DNA of 64,000 bases from Kuafuiihalomonas sp039024635 (GCA_039024635.1 JBCCQA010000012.1:62001-126000), one strand, 5' to 3'; numbered from the stretch's first letter, positions 33,326 through 42,924 are shown. Numbers and translations: made by a program. The notes: generated from the letters alone by a model not told the origin.

Positions 33326-34555
33326 TCAGCTCGCGTGGACCTTGAGGGTACGCCCCACGAAATCCAACATGTGGCGAAGGTCGTCGTAGTCGGGGAAGCG
33401 CATGCGGACCCAGGCGTTGGCCATATACCCGGCCTCGACGGGCTGGGTTGGGGTGCCCGGCGGCGGAAGATGATGGTCCAGGATGTGGGGGCCCACCTTT
33501 TCTTGGATCTCGTCCAAGCCCGAGTAGTGGGCGATCCTACCGTCTCGATCGGGGCGGAGGGCGATGAGTCCGGCCGAGTAGGCGCGAGAGGGCCGTCCGG
33601 CTGGTCGGCCATGGACAACCGCGTGGGCCCACTCTCGGTAGAGGTCGAAGTCGTTGGCGGCCGAGTAGAGGTCCCAGGTGCGGACCCCCGGCGGGCGACA
33701 TCCGATCTCGCTGAACTTGAGGCCCTTGGGCCCGAAGAACCACTCCATGTGGGTGGCCGATGTCTCGATGCCCAGGGCTTCGATGACTTTCTGCCCCATC
33801 GCCTTCACCTCCTGGTAGCCGTCAGCGCCGTCGATGCGGTTGCTGGTAACGAGCTGAGGGGAGATCCAGCGGGTTCGCATCGCCTCGAGGACGCCTGGAT
33901 AGTAGTGGGCGACGAAGTCGTGGACGACTCGCCCGTTGATGGTCAGGGTGTCGTAGAAGCCCTCGTGGCCCTCGATGAACTCCTCGACCGCGACGCTTTG
34001 GCCGTCCTTGGCGCCGTACTCGGTGAGGGCGGCGTCGAGTTGCGCCATGTTGTCCACGCGAGAGGTGCCGGAGGCGCCTGCCGCGTCTCTGGGTTTGACG
34101 ACGAGAGGGAAGCCTCTCCGGCGGGCGAAGTCGGCGATCTCTTTGAGGTCGCTCGAGCCCAAAGAAGCGGCACACGGGATCCCGGCCTCTCGCAAGACGT
34201 CCTTCATGGCGGGCTTGTCTCGACAGAGGTAGGTCGTGCGTACGCTGGTGCCCGGGATGCCGAGCCGTTCCCGAACGTGGGCGGCAGCCAGCACGTGGGC
34301 TTCGATCACCGCTTCGAGTCGATCGACGCGAACCTTGGACTGGATGAAGCGAACCGTTTTTTGGAGCTCGTTCACGTCGGTGACGTTGCCGATCTGCTCG
34401 TAGTGGCTGAGCCAGCTCTTGAGTCCGTCGTCGAGACTCTCCTTGGGCCGCTCGCCAATGCCTGTGACGCGAGCGCCGACCGAGTGAAGAGCCCGAGCGA
34501 ACTCCCGCTGGTTGGCAGGGAAACAGGGCTCGACTAGGATGACGTCGATGGGCAC
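33326..34555 (-). CDS. ATP-grasp domain ligase (A)
   Basis: A 409-residue ATP-grasp protein: pre-ATP-grasp (about 1-110), FPLVVKPRDAAGASGTSRV loop, and a C-terminal lobe with ATHMEWFF and FSEIGCRPPGVRTWDL holding the metal-binding Glu. It shares THMEWF and GEIGCRPPG with two other ATP-grasp genes in the locus. Start is GTG at 34555; the frame runs on but would overlap the divergent glgA. First gene of the six-gene minus-strand operon. Product and substrate unknown; the family makes amide or related bonds with ATP. Confidence 0.88.
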   Translation of the reverse strand: MPIDVILVEPCFPANQREFARALHSVGARVTGIGERPKESLDDGLKSWLSHYEQIGNVTDVNELQKTVRFIQSKVRVDRLEAVIEAHVLAAAHVRERLGIPGTSVRTTYLCRDKPAMKDVLREAGIPCAASLGSSDLKEIADFARRRGFPLVVKPRDAAGASGTSRVDNMAQLDAALTEYGAKDGQSVAVEEFIEGHEGFYDTLTINGRVVHDFVAHYYPGVLEAMRTRWISPQLVTSNRIDGADGYQEVKAMGQKVIEALGIETSATHMEWFFGPKGLKFSEIGCRPPGVRTWDLYSAANDFDLYREWAHAVVHGRPAGRPSRAYSAGLIALRPDRDGRIAHYSGLDEIQEKVGPHILDHHLPPPGTPTQPVEAGYMANAWVRMRFPDYDDLRHMLDFVGRTLKVHAS

Positions 34556-34636
34556 CGCGGCACCGTATAGGACGCGTGGTCGACACGACCAGACGCAGAG
34601 CCCGAATTTGGCTGCCTCCCGGACCTGGATCCGGCT

Positions 34637-36100
34637 TTGAAGATACTGTTCCTGTCTCCCGAGGTCGCCCCTTTCGCCAAGGTGGGTGGGCTGGGGGACG
34701 TCGGCTCTGCTCTCCCTCGCCAACTGGCAGCTCTGGACCACGACGTCCGGGTCTTCTTGCCCCTCTACCCGCGGGTCGAAGAGAAGCTGGAGGAGGTTGA
34801 GTCCGTCCTGCCCCAGCTCGACTTTAGGCTCGGCCCTCGGTCGATTCGTTGCGCCATCCTCCGCTCACGGCTGCCAGATTCGAGCTGCGACCTGTACCTC
34901 ATCCAGTGTCCAGAGCTCTACGCCTGGCCCGAGATCTACGACCGACCCGATGAGCATCTTCGCTTCGCGGCCTTCAGCTGGGCCAGCTTGCTCGCCGCCA
35001 AGGCGCTGGACTTCGCACCTGACATCGTTCACGTCAACGACTGGACCACTGGACTGACCCCCCTCATATTACGGGCCCAATTCGGCGAAGATCCCCACTT
35101 GGGACGAGCGCGCTCCGTGCTCACCATCCACAATCTTGGCCATCAAGGCACCTTCGAGGCCGGCGTCCTTCCCGAGACGGGATTGGGCGGCAGCCCCGAG
35201 CTCTTCCACGGCAACGAGCTCCAGCAGGGTCGTGTGAGCTACCTACTGACTGGTCTTCTCTACGCTCATGCCATCACCACGGTCAGTCCAACCTACGCAA
35301 AGGAAATTCAAACGCCGGAGCAAGGTCACCGACTGGACACCGTGCTTCGAGCGCGCAGCGACGTTCTTGTCGGGATCCTAAATGGAATCGACGAGGAGGA
35401 GTGGGATCCGTCCCGAGATCCTCACCTCCCTACACCCTACGATGCGGACCGGCTGGACCACAAAGAAGCCAGCAAGGCCGCCCTCCTCGCCGGAAGCGGC
35501 CTCTTGCACGATCCCCGCATTCCCGTCATCGGGATGTGCAGCCGCCTCGTCTACCAAAAGGGCATCGACCTTTGCATGGAGGTGCTTCCCGGGCTTCTCG
35601 CTCGCCATCGATTCCAACTCGTCGTTCTCGGTCAGGGCGAGCCGAAGTACGAACGCTTCTTCAAGGAGCTTCAGCAGCGTTTTCGGGGTCGGGTGGAGTT
35701 TGATCCCGGCTTCTCCGAACGAAAGGCCCACTTGGTCGAGGCTGGCGCCGATATGTTTTTGATGCCTTCCCGCTACGAGCCCTGCGGGCTCAATCAGATG
35801 TACTCCCTCCGCTACGGTACCTTGCCTATCGTCCACGCGACGGGTGGTCTGGCCGATACCGTCTGGGACTACGACGACGAAGTCGCGCCCGGGGGAACGG
35901 GCTTCCGTTTCGTCTCCTTCGACTCGACTGGTCTTGCGTGGGCCATCGAGCGAGCGCTCAAGGTCTGGGGGAGCGGTCACGGCGCGGATCGAGAGCGGTG
36001 GCGGCAGATCCAGCGTAACGGCATGAAGCTCCCGTTCGGCTGGCGACACCGGGTTGGACGCTACGTCGAACTTTACGAGAAGCTCCTTCGAGCGGCCTGA
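34637..36100 (+). CDS. glgA: glycogen synthase (GT5)
   Basis: A 487-residue GT5 family glucosyltransferase that extends alpha-1,4-glucan chains from ADP-glucose (or UDP-glucose). The N-terminal KVGGLGDVGSALP is the sugar-nucleotide-binding motif, NDWTTGLTPL and TIHNLGHQG are family segments, and the C-terminal EPCGLNQMYSLRYGTLPIVHATGGLADTV is the GT5 glutamate motif. It starts with TTG at 34637, 81 bases from the divergent ATP-grasp gene A. Being in the middle of an ATP-grasp/esterase block is unusual for glgA, which normally sits with glgB/glgC/glgP. Confidence 0.95.
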   Translation: MKILFLSPEVAPFAKVGGLGDVGSALPRQLAALDHDVRVFLPLYPRVEEKLEEVESVLPQLDFRLGPRSIRCAILRSRLPDSSCDLYLIQCPELYAWPEIYDRPDEHLRFAAFSWASLLAAKALDFAPDIVHVNDWTTGLTPLILRAQFGEDPHLGRARSVLTIHNLGHQGTFEAGVLPETGLGGSPELFHGNELQQGRVSYLLTGLLYAHAITTVSPTYAKEIQTPEQGHRLDTVLRARSDVLVGILNGIDEEEWDPSRDPHLPTPYDADRLDHKEASKAALLAGSGLLHDPRIPVIGMCSRLVYQKGIDLCMEVLPGLLARHRFQLVVLGQGEPKYERFFKELQQRFRGRVEFDPGFSERKAHLVEAGADMFLMPSRYEPCGLNQMYSLRYGTLPIVHATGGLADTVWDYDDEVAPGGTGFRFVSFDSTGLAWAIERALKVWGSGHGADRERWRQIQRNGMKLPFGWRHRVGRYVELYEKLLRAA

Positions 36101-36139
36101 CCGACCCGGGTCCGTTGGTCGACCAAGCTCGAGGGTCGC

Positions 36140-37354
36140 TCAACCCGCGTACGCTACCCGAATGGTGTCTACGATCGTGGCCAAAGCAGACTTCACCCAC
36201 TCCGTGTCGGTGTGGCGCAAAACGATGTAGCCGTCCCCTTCGTAGCTATCGCTCTTCGGCGCGCCCAAGCCCGGGAGCTTGGCCTCGACGACGTGGTCTC
36301 CAATCCGTTCGTGGACCTCTTTCACGCCCCGGACCGATATGACCCGACCTCGACCCATCCCGCGCAGGAAGGCTGAACCGACGGCGTAGTTGCGCGGGTA
36401 CGGACCGTCGAAAGCCCCGTCGACCTCGGCTCGGGCCCAGGCTCGGTACATGCTCATGTCGTGGGCCAGGCCGGTCATGAGGGAGATGTTTGCCCCTGGT
36501 GGTCGAAGGGCGATCTCTCCGATGACGACCCGGCCATCCTCCCGCCGGAACCACTCCATGTGGGTGACGCCTTGGTGGAGGCCCAGAGCGGCGATCGCCT
36601 TGATCCCGATCGCCTTCGCTTCCGCGTATTCGGGTTCCGGGAGGGCCCTGGGGAGGAGGCAGCACCACTGGATCCATGGGTTCTCGACGGCCTCCAGGCA
36701 GGATGGAAAGTAGCGAGAGGCCGACGTGAGACGAACCTGGGCCCCGGTGGTGATGGCCTCGAGGCTGTGCTCGCGACCGGTCAGAAACTCCTCGGCCAGC
36801 ACCGCTCGACTCGGCCCCACCGACAGTCCGCGTAGGATCTCGATCATCTCTCGGCGGTCTCGGACCCGATAGGTGCCCTTCGCGCCCATGCCCGTGGGCG
36901 GTTTGAACACGATCGGGAAGCCCACCCCCTCGACCAAGGCCTCGGCGTCGGCCAGGGAGCGAACCAGACGGGCCCGAGCGACGGGGAGGCCGGCCGCCTG
37001 CAGGGCCTTCTTCATGGCGGCCTTGTCACGGAAGACTCGGGCGACGTCGGGCTTGGTACCTGGAATGCCGAAGCGCGCTCGGACCTCGGCCAGCTGGACC
37101 TGGATCGCCTCCAAGACACCAATCACGCGGTCGATGGGACCGTGACGTCGGGCCAGGGCCTCCACACCGGCCATGAGGGCCAGGTTGTCCAGCGGATCCG
37201 AGACCCGCTCGACGTCGTGGTAGAGCCCCCGCGTTTCAGGGGCGACGTGCACGAGGCCGAGGAGTCGAACGTTCTCCAGGTCCCGCGCCGCCTGAACGAA
37301 GCGATGGGTCACCTCCGCTGGGAAGGGGGCTGCGAAGACCACGTTGCGCGCCAC
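36140..37354 (-). CDS. ATP-grasp domain ligase (B)
   Basis: A 404-residue ATP-grasp protein of the same branch as A and C: GFPIVFKPPTGMGAKGTYRV loop, VTHMEWFRREDG and IGEIALRPPGANISLM. N-terminal part (VVFAAPFPAEVTHRFVQAARDL) is the pre-ATP-grasp domain. Start is GTG 37354. It is divergent from gene C with about 106 bases between starts, and convergent with glgA, whose stop is 40 bases away. Substrate unknown. Confidence 0.88.
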   Translation of the reverse strand: MARNVVFAAPFPAEVTHRFVQAARDLENVRLLGLVHVAPETRGLYHDVERVSDPLDNLALMAGVEALARRHGPIDRVIGVLEAIQVQLAEVRARFGIPGTKPDVARVFRDKAAMKKALQAAGLPVARARLVRSLADAEALVEGVGFPIVFKPPTGMGAKGTYRVRDRREMIEILRGLSVGPSRAVLAEEFLTGREHSLEAITTGAQVRLTSASRYFPSCLEAVENPWIQWCCLLPRALPEPEYAEAKAIGIKAIAALGLHQGVTHMEWFRREDGRVVIGEIALRPPGANISLMTGLAHDMSMYRAWARAEVDGAFDGPYPRNYAVGSAFLRGMGRGRVISVRGVKEVHERIGDHVVEAKLPGLGAPKSDSYEGDGYIVLRHTDTEWVKSALATIVDTIRVAYAG

Positions 37355-37460
37355 CGCGGCAACTTGCGACTCCGCCTCCAGCCGGTCAATCCCAAGGGCC
37401 AGGCCGATGGTGAGCTGAAGAACTCGGCCGAATTCAACGACACCCTGCTAGGCTCCGGGA

Positions 37461-38678
37461 GTGCGGGTCGTCTTCCTTTCGCCCTCGTATCCCCCTGAGA
37501 TGGTGCAGTACACCGTCGGGCTCGCTCGGGTTGGAGCGGAGGTCTACGGCGTCGGAGATGCCCCCTCGGCCGGCTTCTCCCCCGAGCTCAAGTCGGCATT
37601 GAGCGACTACCTCCAGGTTCCTCGCATCATGGACGAAGAAGACACCATGGAGCGGGTCAGCCGATGGCTCAGGGGGCGAGCTGTGGATCGAGTCCTCGCC
37701 AACTGGGAGCCCTTGGTCATCCTGGCCGCGAAGATGAGAGAGCGCTGGGGTGTGCCGGGCATGAGCGTCGATGCCGTCTTGGGCTTCCGCGACAAGGAGC
37801 TGATGAAGAGTCGCATCCGTGCCGCTGGCCTGAGGGTCCCCCGTTCTCGTCGGGTACGCACCGAGGGGGAGGTCCATGACGCGGCGGAAGAGATCGGCTA
37901 CCCGCTCGTCATCAAACCCATTTCGGGCGCCGGCAGCGCCGACACTCATAAGATCCCCAATGCTCAGACTCTGGCTGAGGTCTTGCCTCGGCTTCGCCAC
38001 GTCCAGGAGGCGAGCTGCGAAGAGTACGTCACCGGCGAAGAGTTCACCTACGACACGCTCTGCGTCGACGGACGACCTGTCTACGAGAACGTGGCCCAGT
38101 ACCTGCCCAAGCCGATCGAGGCTCGTAGCCAGGAGTGGATAAGTCCGGTCATCATCACGGTCCGACATCTCGAGCAGCCTCGTTTGCAGGCGGGCCTGGC
38201 CTTGGGACGGGGAGTTCTGAAGGCACTCGGGATGGGCGACGGGTTCACGCACATGGAATGGTTCCTGACTCCCAAGGGGGAAGCCGTCTTCGGTGAGATC
38301 GGTTGCCGGCCCGGCGGGGCCCATCTCGTCGACCAGATGAACTACACCTCGGACGACGATCTATTCACCGAGTGGGCAAGAGTGGTCTGCTACAAGTCTT
38401 TTCAAGGGACGGGACAGCGCAGCTTCAACGTCGCCATCGTGTTCAAGCGTGCATTGGGTCATGGCCAGATCACGCGCATCGAGGGTCTCGAGGCCTGGAA
38501 AGCGATGGTTGGCCCCCACTTCGTCCACGATGCCCTACTGCGACCTGGTACGCCCCGCAGAAACTGGAAGAACACGCTGCTCTCCGACGGCCATCTCCTT
38601 CTCCGACATCCCGATTTCGCAGAAGCGAAGCGCCTGGCCTTTTCGGCCGCGACCGACATTCAGATGTACGCGGAATGA
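37461..38678 (+). CDS. ATP-grasp domain ligase (C)
   Basis: A 405-residue ATP-grasp protein, closest in feel to gene A: YPLVIKPISGAGSADTHKI loop, FTHMEWFLTPKG and FGEIGCRPGGAHLVDQ. N-terminus VVFLSPSYPPEMVQYTVGLARVGA is the pre-ATP-grasp region, similar to the starts of A and of GlgA-like Rossmann folds. Start GTG 37461. The lengths of A, B and C (409, 404, 405) and their shared motifs show they are paralogues. Substrate unknown. Confidence 0.88.
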   Translation: MRVVFLSPSYPPEMVQYTVGLARVGAEVYGVGDAPSAGFSPELKSALSDYLQVPRIMDEEDTMERVSRWLRGRAVDRVLANWEPLVILAAKMRERWGVPGMSVDAVLGFRDKELMKSRIRAAGLRVPRSRRVRTEGEVHDAAEEIGYPLVIKPISGAGSADTHKIPNAQTLAEVLPRLRHVQEASCEEYVTGEEFTYDTLCVDGRPVYENVAQYLPKPIEARSQEWISPVIITVRHLEQPRLQAGLALGRGVLKALGMGDGFTHMEWFLTPKGEAVFGEIGCRPGGAHLVDQMNYTSDDDLFTEWARVVCYKSFQGTGQRSFNVAIVFKRALGHGQITRIEGLEAWKAMVGPHFVHDALLRPGTPRRNWKNTLLSDGHLLLRHPDFAEAKRLAFSAATDIQMYAE

Positions 38679-38695
38679 GGTGGCGTCGCTTCGCG

Positions 38696-39865
38696 TCAGG
38701 CCGCGGGCTCTTCGATGGGCTCGCCGCCGAAGGCGTCTCGTACGCCTCCGACTTCCTTGGATCCAGAACCGGGCGGTCCTTCGGTCCGCTTTTGGTCGGC
38801 GGCGTCCATCTGACTCAACTCGGCTCGTGTTCGGGGGAGGGCATAGGGATGAACTTGTTGCAGCCAACCGATGAGCTTCTCCCGGATCTCGCAACGAAGA
38901 TCCCAGGCGATGGGGCTCGTCTTGGCGCTCATGAGCGCTCTGACCTCGAGGGCGTCTCGTCGGGCCTCGGTGACCTGAAGGGCGCGGACGTTCCCATCCC
39001 ATAGGCTGCTGTCGTCCAGCAGCTCGTTGAGCTTTTGTCGGAGCTCTCCGATTGGTGCTTTGTAGTCCAAGTGGAGGAAGACGCTCCCGATGATGCTGCC
39101 GCTTTGACGGGTCCAGTTCTGGACCGGGTTCTCTACGAAGTAGGTCAGAGGAACCACCAAACGGCGCCAATCCCAGATCCGCACGACCACGTAGGTCGCA
39201 GTGATCTCCTCGATCCAACCCCACTCGTTTTCGACCAGAACCGCGTCCTCGATCCGGATAGGTTGAGTGATGGCGAGCTGGATGCCCGCGATCAAGTTCG
39301 AAAGAACGGGTCGAGCGGCGATGCCGATGGCCAAGCCGGCCACGCCAGCCGAAGCGAAGAGACTGACGCCAAACTGTCGAAGGTAGGGGATATTGTAGAG
39401 TACGGCCCCCAGAGCGAAGGTGCCGATCGTGATGTTCAGAGACCGACGTAGCACTCTGACCTTGGTGTGTTGTCGACGGGCTTCCAGATTGTCGTCGCTC
39501 GTCATGTCGTGGCCCTCCAGGTAGAGGTGCGAGACTGTGCTGACAAAAGCGACGGCGACCCAGGCGACTATGGCGATGAGGGCGGACTTGGTCAGGTGTC
39601 CGATGAGCTCGCTCCAGTCGCCTGGGAGTTGCCACAAGGGCCGGGTCGCGAGAACGGCACCGAACATGACGAGCACGCGGGTCGATCGCCGAAGACCCTT
39701 GCCGAGCTGACGCGCCTCTTCGCTGATTCGGCGATTGAGTCCCCACAGGACGAGGGAATGGACGCTCCAGGCGAGCAGGGCGACGGCAAGTATCCCTCCG
39801 AGCCCGATCACTGAGCGGAGCCATCCCGGCTCCAGAGTGCGCAGCGTCTCCATCGCGTCGTTCAT
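38696..39865 (-). CDS. MscS-family mechanosensitive ion channel
   Basis: A 389-residue membrane protein with about four transmembrane helices (near residues 18-40, 66-82, 90-112, 155-175). The pore helix region and the MscS beta domain are seen in GVSLFASAGVAGLAIGIAARPVLSNLIAGIQLAITQPIRIEDAVLVENEWGWIEEIT, the typical TM3-to-beta signature. The C-terminal soluble part ends in a charged tail. It releases solutes on osmotic downshift by homology. Convergent with ATP-grasp gene C, with stops 17 bases apart. Confidence 0.92.
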   Translation of the reverse strand: MNDAMETLRTLEPGWLRSVIGLGGILAVALLAWSVHSLVLWGLNRRISEEARQLGKGLRRSTRVLVMFGAVLATRPLWQLPGDWSELIGHLTKSALIAIVAWVAVAFVSTVSHLYLEGHDMTSDDNLEARRQHTKVRVLRRSLNITIGTFALGAVLYNIPYLRQFGVSLFASAGVAGLAIGIAARPVLSNLIAGIQLAITQPIRIEDAVLVENEWGWIEEITATYVVVRIWDWRRLVVPLTYFVENPVQNWTRQSGSIIGSVFLHLDYKAPIGELRQKLNELLDDSSLWDGNVRALQVTEARRDALEVRALMSAKTSPIAWDLRCEIREKLIGWLQQVHPYALPRTRAELSQMDAADQKRTEGPPGSGSKEVGGVRDAFGGEPIEEPAA

Positions 39866-39916
39866 GGAGCGAGTCTAGGGCGGAGGCTCGGTCGTCGCCA
39901 TGGCCAAACGCGGCGC

Positions 39917-40771
39917 TTAGGCCTCGCCGAGGCGGTGATAGAGTTCGGGCCGACGATCTCGAAAGAAGCCCCAGCCGTTCCGCTGTCGCCGGATTTTCTC
40001 GAGGTCGAAGCTGTGGTTGACGAAGCCGGTCTCGGCCGGTCCGAGCTCCTCGACCCGCTCTCCTCGGGGGTCGGCGATGAAGGAGGCGCCGTAGAAGGTG
40101 ATCTCGTCCTCCGTCCCTATCCGGTTGGCCGCCACCACGGGCATGACGTTGGCCACCGCGTGGCCGATCATGACCCGCTGCCAGGGGTCCTTGGTGTCGA
40201 GGTCCGGTTCACGAGGCTCGGAACCGATGGCGGTGGGATAAAGCAGAACCTCTGCCCCCAACAGGGCTAGGGCTCGGGCGCACTCCGGAAACCACTGGTC
40301 CCAACAAATCCCGACGCCGAGAGCCCCGTAGCGTGTGTCGAAGACCTTGAAGCCGGTATCGCCCGGACGAAAATAGAACTTCTCGGAGTAGCCCGGACCG
40401 TCGGGGATGTGGCTCTTGCGATAGACGCCCAAGACCGTGCCGTCGGCATCGATCATGGCCAAGCTGTTGTAGTGGGTCTGGCCGCTTCGCTCGAAGAAGG
40501 ACACGGGAAGGACGACCGCCCGCTCCGCGGCCAGGGCACGAAAGCGCTCGATAGTCGGATGACCCTGGACGGGGTGGGCCAGCTCGAACAGCCCCTCGTC
40601 TTCTCGTTGGGGGAAGTAGGGCCCTTCGAAGAGCTCGGGCGGGAGGATCACTTGGGCCCCTGCCTCGGCGGCCTGGTGAATCAAGGCTTCGATGCGGGCC
40701 GTGTTGCTGGCTCGGTCCTCGCCGAGAGCGCACTGCAGAGCGGCGACGTTCAGTGTCCTGGGTGTACTCAT
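39917..40771 (-). CDS. aguB: N-carbamoylputrescine amidase
   Basis: A 284-residue nitrilase-superfamily amidase. The catalytic triad is E46 (PPELFEG), K119 (VYRKSHIPDGPGY) and C156 (GICWDQWFPECAR). The phrases RKSHIPDGPGY and the C-terminal NGWGFFRDRRPELY are typical of AguB. It hydrolyses N-carbamoylputrescine to putrescine, CO2 and ammonia. Its ATG overlaps the stop of aguA by four bases, completing an arginine-decarboxylase-derived putrescine route. Length equals that of the family. Confidence 0.95.
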   Translation of the reverse strand: MSTPRTLNVAALQCALGEDRASNTARIEALIHQAAEAGAQVILPPELFEGPYFPQREDEGLFELAHPVQGHPTIERFRALAAERAVVLPVSFFERSGQTHYNSLAMIDADGTVLGVYRKSHIPDGPGYSEKFYFRPGDTGFKVFDTRYGALGVGICWDQWFPECARALALLGAEVLLYPTAIGSEPREPDLDTKDPWQRVMIGHAVANVMPVVAANRIGTEDEITFYGASFIADPRGERVEELGPAETGFVNHSFDLEKIRRQRNGWGFFRDRRPELYHRLGEA

Positions 40772-41736
40772 GGTTGCTCCTGAGTAATGCAGTGAAAGGC
40801 CCCCCCGCCGCTCAGTAGGGCTCGAGCGGAAAGGCCGATCACCCTGCGCTTCGGGAACGAGGATGCGACGCCTCGTACGGCCGCCTCGTCGAATGACGTG
40901 CCGTAGGTTGGGACGACGACCAGCTCATTGCCGATGAAGAAGTTCACATAGCTTGCCGGCATGAGTGTGCCGTCCAATCCCCGAACCTCGCCCGGTGAGG
41001 GAATGGTGCTCACCTCGAATCCGCTGGATCTAAGGGCCCGCTCGATGTCCCTGAGCTGCTTCGCGTTGGGATCGCCCGGACTGGGAACCATGCAGATCAC
41101 GCGGTCAGGACCGACGAAACGAGCCACCGTATCGACGTGTCCGTCGGTGTGGTCGTTCAGAAGACCTTGGTCCAGCCATACGACCCGCTCGTAACCCAGG
41201 TCTTCTCGGAGGCGGACTTCGACTTCGGCCTCGGAGCGGCCGCCTCGATTGTCGTTCAACAAGCACTGCCGCGTGCTCAGGCAGGTCCCGTCGCCGTTTC
41301 CGTCGATGGCGCCGCCTTCCAAAACCCAGTTTCGCCGGATCACCTCCAGCCCAAGGTCCTGAACGATACGCTCGGCCAGGCCTTCGTCGCGGGGGTAGTC
41401 GAACCTCTCTCCCCAGCCGTTCCACGCGAAGCAGCGGGCGCCGAGCCTTCCAGACGCTTCCCAAACGAAGAGAGGGCCGGTGTCTCGAAGCCAGATGTCG
41501 CCGTAGGGTATAGGGCAGAGTTCAATCCCAGGCTCAGTGAGTTCGGGCGCATCTTGGGCATGGTCGTCTTGAACCAGGATGCGGACCTGCTCGCCACTCT
41601 CGGACAAAGCTCTCGCCATCGCCGCAAGTTCGGCACGGGCGCTCTCCAGCTCCTGACCCCAGTCTTCGTGCTCCGGCCAGGCGGTCCAGACGGCACGATG
41701 GAGCTCCCACTCCGCCGGTCTTCGCACGCTGGACAC
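40768..41736 (-). CDS. aguA: agmatine deiminase
   Basis: A 322-residue PAD_porph family hydrolase converting agmatine to N-carbamoylputrescine and ammonia. Signatures: GDIWLRDTGP (about 78-87), EGGAIDGNGDGT, NDHTDGHVDTVARF, and the C-terminal nucleophile Cys 316 in GGGAFHCITQEQP. Start is GTG 41736. It overlaps aguB by four bases. No speA (arginine decarboxylase) is in the window. Confidence 0.95.
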   Translation of the reverse strand: MSSVRRPAEWELHRAVWTAWPEHEDWGQELESARAELAAMARALSESGEQVRILVQDDHAQDAPELTEPGIELCPIPYGDIWLRDTGPLFVWEASGRLGARCFAWNGWGERFDYPRDEGLAERIVQDLGLEVIRRNWVLEGGAIDGNGDGTCLSTRQCLLNDNRGGRSEAEVEVRLREDLGYERVVWLDQGLLNDHTDGHVDTVARFVGPDRVICMVPSPGDPNAKQLRDIERALRSSGFEVSTIPSPGEVRGLDGTLMPASYVNFFIGNELVVVPTYGTSFDEAAVRGVASSFPKRRVIGLSARALLSGGGAFHCITQEQP

Positions 41737-41799
41737 CCCGCCTGCTTCGTTCCGCCTGCCTCGGGGGTCAAGCGATGGGCCTTCGGAAGGGCCCAGGAG

Positions 41800-42858
41800 T
41801 TACTCCATGACGGCCTTGGGGCTGCGGTTCTCCTTGTACAGACCCCAGTGCTTCTCGGCCTTGTCGGCCGGTTGGGCGCCGTCCCAGCCCCCTTTCCAGC
41901 TCTCGTCGAATGCTTCGAAGTACAAAGAGATGATCTTCTCTTCTTTCACCCATGCGTCGAACCAGTCGAAGAAGGCCTTCTGATTCTCTTCGTTCGCTTT
42001 CCCAACCAGACCGCCCTCATAGCTCCCATCGCCGTAGATTCTCTTCGTCGGCCATCCGGTTTCGTTGAAGGTGATGAGGTGCTCGGGGTGCATGGCCTGA
42101 ATGGTCTCGAAGGTGTCTTTCGTCCACTCATGGGCTTCAACGAAGGGCTTGTCGTTCCAGAAGGCATAGCCGTGCAGCCCGATGAAATCGATCTCGTCGG
42201 CGATGGCCTTGGACTCTGGCTTGTTCCAGAAGTTGTAGTCGTCGTTCACGGTGACCGGTTGGCGGATGGCCGCCCGGACCTGCCGGATGTAGGCGATGAC
42301 CTCGGCTTGGTCCGGCATCCGGTGAGCCGACCAGTCGACGAAGATTTCATTGCCGACGTTCACCGCGCAGATAATCTCGGGAAATCGCTGGGCCAGATCG
42401 ATGGCGCCTTGAACTTGGGCGTCGTTCTCCTCCTTGCTTTGGTCCTGTCCCAGCCAAATGCCCTGCATCACCAGGATGGGCAGCTCGTTGTCTCGAATCA
42501 CCTCCATGATGTCTTCGGCGTGTTCGCCCGAGCCATAGATGCGGATGAAGTTCCACCGCTCGGACAGGATCTGAAGGTCCTCCAAGATGTTGGCCTTGGG
42601 CGGGGTGTCGCCCGGAGCCTCGCCTTCTCGGTAGGCGCCATAGGAGATTCCGGCCCCCACCCATCGTCCGTCGATGGTCGGCTCGAAGGGCCGAACGTCG
42701 ACGTTGGGTTTCCCGGAGATCGGCGTGATCGGTGGAAGAGACAGTTCGCTCACTTTGGCTTTGTTGGAGGTGGCGCAGGCCGCTACCCCGACCAGAGCGA
42801 TGGTCGCCCAGGTCTTGGGTGGAATGAACCGGAATCGACTCGAAGGTCCGCCACGCAT
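41800..42858 (-). CDS. GH17-like glycosidase lipoprotein
   Basis: A 352-residue lipoprotein (leader ending VGVAAC). The TIM-barrel features of glycoside hydrolase family 17 are visible: GISYGAYREGE start, RIYGSGEHA, the acid/base Glu in AVNVGNEIF and the nucleophile Glu in TFNETGWPTKR. GH17 enzymes act on beta-1,3-glucans. Bacterial members often work with GT2 glucan synthases; a GT2 gene lies 10 kb away at 52096. It sits 63 bases from aguA, same strand. Confidence 0.85.
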   Translation of the reverse strand: MRGGPSSRFRFIPPKTWATIALVGVAACATSNKAKVSELSLPPITPISGKPNVDVRPFEPTIDGRWVGAGISYGAYREGEAPGDTPPKANILEDLQILSERWNFIRIYGSGEHAEDIMEVIRDNELPILVMQGIWLGQDQSKEENDAQVQGAIDLAQRFPEIICAVNVGNEIFVDWSAHRMPDQAEVIAYIRQVRAAIRQPVTVNDDYNFWNKPESKAIADEIDFIGLHGYAFWNDKPFVEAHEWTKDTFETIQAMHPEHLITFNETGWPTKRIYGDGSYEGGLVGKANEENQKAFFDWFDAWVKEEKIISLYFEAFDESWKGGWDGAQPADKAEKHWGLYKENRSPKAVME

Positions 42859-42924
42859 CGCCGTCCCGGTTACACACCCCGGTCAGAGTGGCAAGACGGG
42901 GAAAGGACGAATCGATGGAGATGC

